Source of the DNA: Glandiceps talaboti
Taxonomy: Eukaryota > Hemichordata > Enteropneusta > Spengelidae
Assembly: GCF_964340395.1 (NCBI RefSeq)
Contig: NC_135549.1
Coordinates: forward strand, 18,244,342-18,308,341
DNA length: 64,000 nucleotides
Direction of reading: 5' to 3'
Both the position numbers and the translations under genes were made by a program. Positions 24,401-36,400 of the stretch are shown piece after piece. Within the stretch, counting starts at the first letter, position 1. Every line of letters starts with the position of its first letter. The notes under the pieces are model-generated. The model ran no database searches. It was given only the letters and a program-made list of their open reading frames with translations, and was not told where the DNA came from.

Positions 24401-27400
24401 GAAACATTGCCACCACATTTCAGCCTGTCAAGTATTTTTAGAATTAAATTTTTTTGACAAAAAAGTCACAATTTTAGACATATACACACAGAGACACCCA
24501 TACACACAGAGACACCCATACACACAGACAGTGACACCTATAGCTTTACTGAATTACTTTAGTGTTCATTTGTGCTAAAAGTGACACTTCTATGTTTGCA
24601 AGCAATACAATGACATTTGATCCCTAAAACCCAGTCATGTTCACATCAGGTTGATGAAACTGGCACAGTGCATGGTAGAAATGGCATGCATGGATGGATG
24701 GGGCCAATTCCAATAGCTCCTGCTGTGCCTTGTTTATTATTGGGGCTAAACGACCTTGACATCAGGAATTCTTAGGGATGATTGCACAATGTCACACAAG
24801 CTCAATAAACAAACTTTGGGTCTGGTTTCAATGCAAATGCTTAACTTCATTTTCCAATTGGAACCAAATTTTGAAAACTGTCACGTCTTTAATGAAAATA
24901 GGTTCTGTATTTACTACTGAGATGTTGATAAGTTGATTAAAATTTACTTCTAATGTGATATACAGTGCTGGGTTTCTGATAGTATTTCAATGTGGTTACC
25001 ATCATGTTTTTAAATTGCATTGATCGGAGTTACAATTACATCATAGTTTACATCGTATATAAACGTGTTGATGCTGCACATATGAACGTTCATTTGGGGA
25101 GGGGGGTATTTCCTAAATGAACAAAGTTAATTGTTAATTGAGCTTGTGAGACATTGTACAATATCGCAATCATTCCTTAACGAAGTGGAGCAGTTACCTC
25201 TGCCATCTGGTGTTTCTCCTAGTGGATTGATTTCTACTTGAGTAGCATCTACTCCTATAAACATCTTATAGAGATTTTGGATTTGTCTAGCAGCCTGTCA
25301 AAGAAAAGAAAGAAAGCACACAGTTACTAGTATCGCTTTGCTCTTTACATCAATAAACATCTCCCATGCTATTATTTGAAGTGAAAATCAACTCCACTAT
25401 TAAAGAAAAGTAAGACTTTTGGGGATTTTTCTTCTGTGGTAAAGTAGTACCAAGTACCAAACTGTTGACTTTATATACTAGATGACCCACTAAACATGTT
25501 CTACTTGACTTGGACATTTTTAAGAGAGTACCTTTCAAGTATCAATGGGACAAAGAGAGCAAAGCAAAGAGATTTTATGTGTAAAGAGGGACAAAAACAA
25601 ACTAAAGCCTGTGGCATTTTTGTATTGTCATTGAGAAATACATAGAATACATAAATGTAACAATGTGTTCAATACCAATCTCACTACAAGGTGACATCAA
25701 CAATTAAAGACAGGTAGATGCATGAATTTGTTAGTACCTCAAGTTATTTTCATTGCCTTTGAAAACTACAGAATACCTTCCAATTTAAGAGTAAGGTTAC
25801 ACTTACATGATAGAGTTTTCATTTTTTATGCATTTACATGATAGACCGACAAACATTTTGAACAATTTACACAAAAAACATCAGCGACACTGTTTTCAAA
25901 CCTTTCCATTTTCACCTGTTTATACAGACAGTTTTCGAATATTTGCAGTGTTTTCAAATTGTTGTGTTTTTATTCGTACTTTTTGTCACCTCCATGTAAA
26001 TGGTACGGTAGGTGCAAAAGCAAAAAAATAATTAAAAAAATAGCTATTTTAATTTGAAAACGGCAGCATCATGTAAACGGGGCTCACCCGATTCTTACCT
26101 CTTTCCGCTGTTCGCCATCAAAGTCCAAATTAGCTGCCATTTCTAGCGCCATATCATCAGTCACCCCAACTGTTATTTCAATGGGTTGCTATGTAAATGC
26201 AAAACAAACACAGAAAAAAAAGTGATTAATTTTTTTTCTCATTTGTTTCTTCGTTTGTTCAAAACTATGTTTTGATATCAAATAACGATTTGAGTTCATT
26301 ATTCATTGTTGTGTAATAGAGTAAATCATGTAAATGTACTTCCTGGCAACCTTGAAACTTTTCATCATAGCTTATCAGAGAGTGTATTTTATGATTATGG
26401 AGGTAATATCATTTCAAACGAAAATACCTACAATCATTAGCCACAGTGATAATAGTTTATGTTATGCCATACCATGTATTTGTTACATTATAATGGGCAT
26501 TCACCATCTTGTTAGCAGTAAAAATCTTGCATTTATGCTACGCATGTATTATGCTATTCGGTATTTTTAATGATAGTGTGCTGATATGTTATATTATGTT
26601 ATGTTATGTTTACAGTATGCTGTGAATTTGTTGCATCATGCTGTGCAATTGCTATGTTGTGATGTATATTTGTTGTGTTGTGTTGTGTTGTGCTGCGTCA
26701 TGTTGTGTTGTGTTGTGTTGTGTTGTGCTGTGTCGTGTTGTGTTGTGCTGTGTTGTGTTGTATTGTTTTGTGCTGTGTTGTGTTGTGTTGTGATGTATTG
26801 TTTTGTGTTGTGTTGTGTTGTATTGTTTTGTATTGTGTTGTGTTGTGTTGTGTTGTGCTATGTTGTGTTGTGTTGTGTTGTGTTGTATTGTTTTGTGCTG
26901 TGTTGTGCTGTGTTGTGTTGTGCTGTGCTGTGTTGTGTTGTGTTGTGTTGTGTTGTGTTGTGTTGTGCTGTGTTGTGTTGTGTTGTGTTGTGTTGTGTTG
27001 TATTGTGTTGTGTTGTGCTATACATTTGTGATATCAACCACATAGCTTATACAAAATGTGGTAGATTTTGTCATGTAGAAGATCGAAACACATAGTAAAT
27101 AGCAAATAGCACAAATAAATTGATGACCTGACAATATAAGACTTACTTTAAATATGAGTTCTGGTGTATTCTCAGCTACCTCTTCAATGTCCATACCTCC
27201 AGCTGGACTACCCACCATGACAGGGCCATCATACGCTCTATCCATCAAGATAGCAAAGTATGTCTCCCTCTCTATGTCTAATGCTTCTGCTATCATTACC
27301 TGTAATATGAACACACACAATTTGACCTGAATTGACCTTTCTCGTACCAATGACATACGACAAAATCATTTGAACAAATTTGTGGGTATGTGTAAATTTT

Positions 27401-30400
27401 CGATACATCTAAACCTTCTTTTACCTTAAATCTATCGGGTCAATCCCTGTGTACGTAACCATAGCAAAATTTGGGTTCATGAACGACGTAAAAAAAATAT
27501 TCAGTAAATTTAATCTGAACATCTTTCCATGTTTTACTTTGTCTGTCATCATATTCAGGTGATCACTTTAATACTACACAGAAGTGAGTAACAAGCTGTG
27601 CAATTTGATTACCAATAAGAAGACTTCCTGGGAAATAAGTACTTGTAAGTTGTATATCTGATATCTCTAATTCTACCCTGCTGAGATTTAGACATTATTC
27701 TCCAATATCTTTCTTCGTTCAGCCAAGGAAAATATGAGTGACCTAAGGGGTCTTGTCACTATGAGTCACAAGACGAGTTGAGCATTTTTCTGCTGAATGA
27801 AGACTAATACTGGGGAATAATATAATTATACCAGCGCCAGTAATGTCAATGAAAAAGCGTGGAAAGTAATGGCAATTTTGGGAAGTTTTGACTGATGTTT
27901 CGAACACAGCAGGACCAGTTAGGGAGACATGTTTTGTTATGGCACATTGTCGTGACATAGAACAACAAGGGTATAAATGCCATATTTTTTGTTCAACTTG
28001 GCTCATGCATGGTATAATAATAAATGTTATTTCAGATTATTACTGAAAACTAGAAAAAAACAATCTCACCTTTTTGACTTCCACTCCATTCTTTCCTGTC
28101 TGCTTAGTAGTTAATCTATAGCCTATCATCTGTTTAACAAGAGGACTAACATCGTCAGGACTGAAGAGAAAGTTGGACAAAATATAAAAGATATTGTCAT
28201 TTCCGATGGCTGAATATGCCAAATTGTTTGTAGTAGCATTACTGTTATGGATACAAATAAACAAAATTCATTATTGGGTAGGATTATGGGGTGGGGTGGG
28301 GTGGGGTGAGAGGACTACACTTTATTACACTGTACCTGGGGGGAGGGGGAATTTACAAATATATGTAATTGGGTAGGATTATGGAGAACTGCTCCTGTTC
28401 ATGATAACAAATTACTTTACAGTCAGGCTATAAATACATGTAAAGGGGTAGAATTATGGGGTGGGAGGGGGGAGGGGGGAGGGGGATACAAATACATGTA
28501 ACTGTAACATTATATCTTGAATATATATTTATATAAGCATAATCTGTGGTTGGCCTACTTTCAACTGCCTTGATCAGCTGAAGATAATAAGTAAAGGACC
28601 TCGCATTTAGTATATAGTCCTCCATAATTAAACCCCCCCCCCTCCCCTTCTTTCCACCTGCCCATATTCTCCATTCAAACCCCATCCTCCCATTCATCTT
28701 TGTTGTCATTTTTTCCCCCAATTTGTATTTGAAATCACTATTTTACAATTTCGTTAAAACATTGTTTATTTCTGAAAGATTGGCCAGTCTGGCTAAAATT
28801 ATCTCGAATCACAATAAAGTGACTAAATAAATAAATCATTATTAATTACGACAATATTTTGCTTACTCCTTGTTCATTTGTGTCTGCTATGTTTTATGTA
28901 ATTCTAACAACTATTTGAGCTATGTTTCATTATGTAACATTATAAAATAAATCATTAACAATTGTTTTTTTCTTTATCCAGACATCTCACATCATAATTT
29001 TCCTCATTAATTCCAAAACACGCACACGTTACACTGTCACAGTTCAGTCTTTTTTTAAAAATAATTTACTGGCAATTAAAACGTCTTTGCTAAAAAAAAA
29101 AAAAATTAAAAATTGACAATACTTTTTTCATTTGGTTTTCTTCACTTTGTATGCATGTTGCATGTAAGACATTTTGATGACTACTGGTAATTGCTTCCTG
29201 TAGTGATTTATGATACTAAAATACAGGTTGCTCACTTTTTTCTGGCAAAGTTTCAACAACAGACAAAAACCTAGATATAGAGATATACACACGTACACCT
29301 CATAAAAAATACATGTTTATGGCTAACACAATAGTATTACTTTGTCTGACCTATCTTAGTGAACAAAAGCAGAATCTCATTGAAATGGCCGGTCAACAGT
29401 TTGTACATAACAATCAGCTACTGTTTGTCCTGTAAGTTGAAATAAAGTTTATATAGCTAACCACAGACGCAATGTTTCAATTCCACAGTCTTGGGGATTA
29501 CTTTTGTCTTATCAGTTGAGCAGTAAGGATTACAAAGGACCATTTTTTGTGTTTGGGATCAACATTTTCAATAGCTTTGCCAGATAGTTGTGTTGTTATC
29601 CAAATTTTGAATGCTAAAAGGGATATTATTTCAAATGATTCATTTTTAATGATCATAGCTACAGATACAGGTGTCAAAATGTCAACAGTGCAGTCTACTT
29701 CATTAATAGCAAGTCTCTGAATTGACTGTTGTCGTCGCTGACTGTACAAAATTAGTTTTATAAATCAGATTTCTGTGATGAATGGTAGGGGGATGTCAAT
29801 AATGAAAACATATGGTTACAGTGGTATATGTGCCTCATGTCATGATGTACAATGTAAAACATATGTACATGGGGAATGTAACTTACAAACAGTACTCAAC
29901 ACAATTGATTTGACTTCATAATATAGCATGTCAACAAACAGATCACTTGTCTATGTTATTTCAGGCACTAATCCCCAAATTCCAATTGAGACATGTTAGT
30001 TCAAAGTTCATACACTTTCGACAACAGCTTGAATAAGCATAGTGTTAGCTGACACCATTCTTGCCACTCAACTCAGCCAATATTGGCAGGTTTCTTTAGT
30101 CAATGACATGCATATTATTACGCCAATCATTATGCAAATTACTGTGCTATTGATATGTAAATCATTGTGCAACTTGGTCTGGTTCTTGCAATCTGTCCTG
30201 GGAAAACACTTTACATGTAGTTATGACATTTCCAAGTTTGTTTCAAAGTTAATTTCATATCAGATTTCTTTCTGTTCTGACTACATTTTCCAGAAGTTAC
30301 ATTTGATGTCTTTGTAAAACTAATGTCAAGTACAACTCCTATGACCATGGTAATTATGATGGTAACTTTAATTAATACAATCCTCCTATTACCATGGATG

Positions 30401-33400
30401 GCAGTTATTATGGTAATATCTTAAAACTTTTATTTGAAATGTCAAGAAAATGATATTAGAAATCCGGGAAATCATGAAAAAAAAAGCTGTTTATCCCTCC
30501 TGACCCCTGTGCTTACACTGCTGGTAATCACGCATAATATTACTCTGTGTTGTCAATGCACTAGACGGTCATACAAGTGTGTAGAACTAGGGAGGCATTT
30601 TCTATCTATAGTTACATTTGTTAGGTAGCCATGGCTATGGGAGTCTGTATCAGACTATCACAAATTCACTGGTTACACATTTGGAGGTGGGATAGGTTTT
30701 TTATCGATATTTACATAAATTTGTTTATCAATCATCGAGGCTACAAATTCAACATGTACTATGCTCTGAGAGGTCAGAGGAAAAAGTATAACTTGCAAAG
30801 TATGTTAGTCTGGAGACAATACAAATAGGACAAAAGGCCGTCAACACCATACACAGTTTGACCTTTACATTTCTTGACCAGTCATTAAAATGTTACTACT
30901 GTACACTAGTTGGTTAGCGAAAGATCATTAATCACTCAACATTTGTTACCTCAATAGTCAAAAATCGCCATTGCTGTGTTGAATAAAGAGTAGTCTAGTT
31001 GCTATACAGTACCGTTACCATTTACACCTCCACTCATGTTAGAAACCTTCAGGGGTGTGAACAAATCTACTGGTCCTGGGTCCGGGGCTAGCGATTTTTT
31101 TGGGTGGACCACACAAATTTTGTCTGGTCTGTCAGACCAGTACCTTACTGTTAATAACTATGTTAAAAAGTCATCTGAATATACAGATGCATAGGTAAGA
31201 TTTAATGTTACACATTAGTGGGACCTTGGACCACTGGATTTTTTAAGGCACTGGTCCAGGGACCACCATGCAGTTCACAAAATGATTTGTTCACCCCTGA
31301 ACCTTAATTAGAAACCAAGTTGGCATCCAGACTAAATAAAGAGGTACTCACACTATTCTATCTCAATAAAAGAAACAGTCTACAACAGGTTTACAAAATA
31401 CAATCACAGGTTGTGTGGCTAAACTGACAAATGATTTCTGTTCAATTAAAATTACATTTTGGGCAAGACAAATACTTATCTGGCAATGTTAGCCTCTCTG
31501 AAATAGAGCTATGAAAATTGGCAGTCTAGCTCTGAAGAGACCTCATAATGTACACTGGGGTGGGGTATTGTTGGAAGACCAAAACCTTTCCCCAACACTT
31601 TCTGGTCCCCTGAGCATGACAAATACAGTTACAGTGATTTAGTCCCACTTTTGTTTCCTTTTAATGAACATAAAAATGAACAAAGAAATGTTTTTTTTTA
31701 CTCAAAATCCAACTATTCATGATCATCAAGAGATCTGTTTTAATTCACAAGAACTGACAGTCATACATGAAAGCTTGAAAAATCAAACAAATTGTTTACC
31801 ATTAAAGATTTGATTTATGGGGTTGAAAGTCTGAAGGAATAAAAAAAAGAACAACTGTGTGATTACCATCAATGCAATACAAAAAATGTATGATTTCACC
31901 AGACCATAGACATTGGAAAAAGATCTCTGCAACCATTGTTGTCAGAGTCTGGTAACCAATGTGTATGCCAAAGTATTTGAACAGTACTGACTAGGGTCCT
32001 TAACAAACAGACATTCTTTCTCTTTATTGTGGTTTTCACCATCACAAGATTGATCGCATTGTTGAAAAGTTGAACAAGGCCGCATAAAAGTGAAAAAGAA
32101 CCTTTTGTTCTCATTGAGCTAACCGAACAGAAGTTCAGAACACACCCTGAACTAACTAGACCAACTTTTAATGTTTATACACATCATAATATTTAAAGGT
32201 CTCGTTCCCACTTGGACTTTCATTTAGGAATGAAAAAACAGTTGTCTGACAGAGCTACAGAAACAGATAGTCCAGAATTAATGAATGAGTTTATGAAACC
32301 TTTTATGGTTTACCTGATGAATGTAATACTAATACCAGGGTCTGGGATAGAATCATTGACCTTGAAAGTGCATACCTTTGACTTGATCCGCTTACTGGTA
32401 TTGGTTTGTTTTTGTTATTTGTCTTGCTACTTCTGTGCAAATGCCAAATCCACATCAATGCCAGCAGAAAAGCTACACCATTGATGTTTGAGGTGGACTC
32501 CAGGGTCTATGGCTACACCTGACTATCATTGTATCAATGCTATAATGTAGTATGTGACAACCAACGTTCCTATATTGTCATTTAACAGACAACGTTGTTG
32601 ATAATATGTTTTTGAAAAGTCTGGAAGACTCTTGAAAGACAAAGATAACAGCAAAGACTTACTTCGTAGTAAGGTGTACACCACCCTGTAAACCACTTGA
32701 AAACTTGCCTTTGCCTCTACCTCCAGCAAGAATCTGTGCTTTGATAACAAGTTCATTGGCTATTGTGTTTACTGCAAGTAGAAATGAAAATATACATAAA
32801 TCAAGGTTTTATAATTCATTTACATTCATGTCTTTCGCTGCGAATAATATCCCAAGTTTATGAACACTTGGGTTACAATTTATTTCACTGATAATATGTG
32901 ATTTTTCTCAAAATATACAGCATGTCACTAACGCATCTAAAGAAGTTGAATACAGATCTAGTTGGCATAACAATGCATTCATGGGATTTTTTAAACTGTT
33001 CCAGAAATAGCAGAGGAAGATGGTATGTTTTCTGGAAATTCAAAGATCAAGATCATATTATTTTATCATCGGGATACCCTACTTTTACAAACACACATAA
33101 ATCCGATAAAGAAGATAACCGATCAAAATATGTTATCTACTAATCTATAAGGTATGTTGTGATGAGGTGCCCTCACACATCGGTCAAACCCTCCCTCCCA
33201 GAGGAGGCTGTTAAAGACAGAACGGCACAACGTATCTTACAGTCTTCATCACCTTCAATTTATACGCAGAGATTAGATTTGTCTTTCCTTGTTCAGTGTT
33301 ATCCATATCACCCTATGGGTTTCTATAACCATAGTAAACAGTTTTAAAACTCTTTCTTGGGGGATTCAAAAACAAAACTTGATTAACTTTTTGTAGTGTA

Positions 33401-36400
33401 AACAGCTTCATGGTTTTGTAACATATTTTATCATTCATTATATAATTATCATCAAGCTGGTCATTTTACTGCAGTAATTATTTTACTTCACTTGTTTCTT
33501 TTTTGAAGGCTAATACGATTTAGTGTTCTGTAACTATACACTGGGCATAGCTTGTACCATATTTAGATAATTATTGATATTTATACTGTTGAAGTTACAC
33601 ATTATTATTTATTTGGTCATTTTCAGTTTATAAACCAACTTTACAGTGTTTTTCCAACTTTGAAAAACACAATGCGAAATAGCATATATACCAAGTCCAA
33701 GTCTGTGTTTCTACGTCAATATAATATATATATATATAGGATGAATGCCTGTGCAGACTTCTTCTCCCCTTATTATACTGCCATGATATAACCTAGTCTA
33801 CTTTCTCTGTGATATGATCTGAATTGACAGTTGACAGTTACAAATGTGTTATGAAAATATATAATGAACTCCAGAAAGAGCCCTAGCAGGTGTGCCTGGC
33901 TTGCTGACAACCTGACACTACTGTCAACAAATGGTGTTTGGCCATGGCTTAAGAGCCTTGGTAACAGAGAAGGGAAATCTCAAGTATAGCGATATTAATA
34001 GCTTCTCCCATTTCAGACCAAGATGATGCCAATGCATGTACAGTAACAAGAAATGCAAGCAATATGTGAATATAATAAATGATTGATATCTTCTGTGTGC
34101 TTGAGGCAAAAGTTGTCACTAAAAATCAAATATGGTGGAATATGTAGCTGTTGTACAGTACAAAAATGTATATAATCTCCACTCACTAATAGAAGCACTC
34201 TATTGTATGGTTGCAACTTGTAAACAAAGTAAACACAGGTACAGCTGATAGAGGGCGATAAGCTTATCATGCCTGTCAACATGACTGTTTGGCTATGATG
34301 ACCTGCATTCAGATTGCTAACCCTAATATTGACAGAAGATAAGGTTAGGCTTGGAATTTGTGCTGGGTACAACAGTATCAAGAAAATGTATAACAGTAGT
34401 GTTTGTTTTTGCAACTTAAACGGTAACCTGTACATAGAATCTCCTGGACATTTGAGATAACACAAACCACATAAGAACAATTTTAATCATCAATATTATT
34501 TATTACAGTAAACTATACAAAACCTCAAAATCAAGCAAAACTTACAGTAGGACTAAATCTGATTAAGTTGTTCTTGGAGTGAGCACCTTCATGTGAAAAA
34601 GGCACTCACTCCTGGAACACAAAATAAACAACAATATGGAGGTCAATAAAGCAATCAAGCTGAATTGCTATGTATTAATCAGATACAATAGGACTTAACA
34701 CAAGAAAATTCTTCCTCCTAAATAAAATGTCCAGGTTTTGTCTTATAAGCATTGAAATCATTCTAATACCATTTATTTCACTCTTAGCAAATGTTCATGT
34801 ACCTACATAACAATGTGTATTATGTATACTTACAAAGTTCTTTTCCTTTTGCCGTTGCTTCCACAGCATTATCTACAACTCTAAACCTCTGAGTGTTCAC
34901 GTCATATTTTTCCATCAATTTCTTACTCTGGTATTCTTGTAAATTAAGGCATCTTGACGGTACCACTGACGTGATGACAGCCTGTTAGTTGATAAGGAAT
35001 ACATTATTATTATGAAGAAAAAATTACAGTGTAAAAATAATCACCCTTGTCATCATTTCTGGAGGGAAAATCTTCCTTTGGATCCCTCATCTGTTGTTGT
35101 TCCTGATATCAAATTGCCAAAAGTTCAATATAAACCAAACTTCACACCCTAACTAAAATAGCCCTAATTATTTGTCTTTTTTCTTTGTTTTCTTACTTTC
35201 TCTGTGTACATGTGCACACATGTTAGAATAAATGTTCATGGACTTTGGGTTCATACCGAGTAATGAGATTTCTACGCAGAGAGTCAAAATATTTCTTGGA
35301 AGTGAATCCAACATTTCCGCCGACGTCTCATCATCAACGTCACAGGTGTACTGAGCACTCTTGTTTGTCTTACAATTTCGATTTGGTGACAGGCTCTACA
35401 GAAATCCAAACTTTCTGATATAATTTGATGGGCCAAGTTAGAAGAAAGAGTACATCAGGGTATAAAATAATGCTCTTATGTACAGTTTTAATCATGATAT
35501 TCCAAGAAGTGGTTTGAGCATGGAAATTTGACCTTGACATTGTAAGTAAACATAACAAATACATCACATTCACAAAATAAAGTAATCTGTCATTGTGAAC
35601 AGAATACACCAACTGGAATTAAGTATATATGTTGATTTATTTTGGGGATAGTGGGTATTGTGTTATCACAATTGTTATCTTTCTATAATTAAGCATTGTA
35701 CTATTTTGTAGGATCCTGGATTGTGCATTGAGTAACTAACAACTTACAACATACATATATTATCTACAGCATAAATGCGTACAGAGTGGTTCAAGTATCA
35801 TATGAAGTCATTGAGTGTACTTTATACCAATTACGATTTAAAGGGGCACAAGCTGAGTTTATACATTTGGGGGCATAATTTTTCCTGCATATTTAAAAGG
35901 CACTCTCAGTATTTTACTTACTAAAGCATACTAACCATCACTTGCAATTGACTGAACTCAAATCTGGTATTGAGATATTAGCTTACAAATGATCCGATGA
36001 TATATTTATTAAGGTATGTATTAAAAATGTTGAGGAAATGCCAACCATGTAATCAACTGTCCTAGAAGACAATTGTGATGTCATAGAAGGCATGCAACAA
36101 TGTTAACATTATACTAGAACTGTCTAATCAAGGTTTATGGAAAATGGTGTATGGACTGAATGGACAGTGATTATCATGAAGACATATGAGGTTCATACCC
36201 ATACTTATGCTATAAAGCATTAACTTTCTTTTCACTTATCAATATAGTCCTGCTTGCAGACAAAGTAAGTCAGGACTTGATTCTAATATTGTCCCTCTCT
36301 TTGGTGTTGAAGGGATATTGTCAGTATTGTGTTCTGTACACCATCTGTAAGCAGAACTATGACCGTTCCAAGAAAAATATAATTTATGACTACGCATTAC

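Noticed and set aside
26586-27095. Open frame of 169 codons rich in Cys/Val/Leu
   Set aside because: It is translation of the TGTTG minisatellite inside a SUCLG2 intron; several frames are open for the same reason.
32212-32484. Plus-strand frame of about 90 codons in a SUCLG2 intron, with a hydrophobic segment
   Set aside because: No usable ATG at its start, no homology recognised and no splice context; treated as chance.
34013-34480. Minus-strand frame of 155 codons in a SUCLG2 intron
   Set aside because: No recognisable motif. A single frame of this length is not surprising among both strands of 64 kb of AT-rich DNA, and no splice or codon signal supports it.
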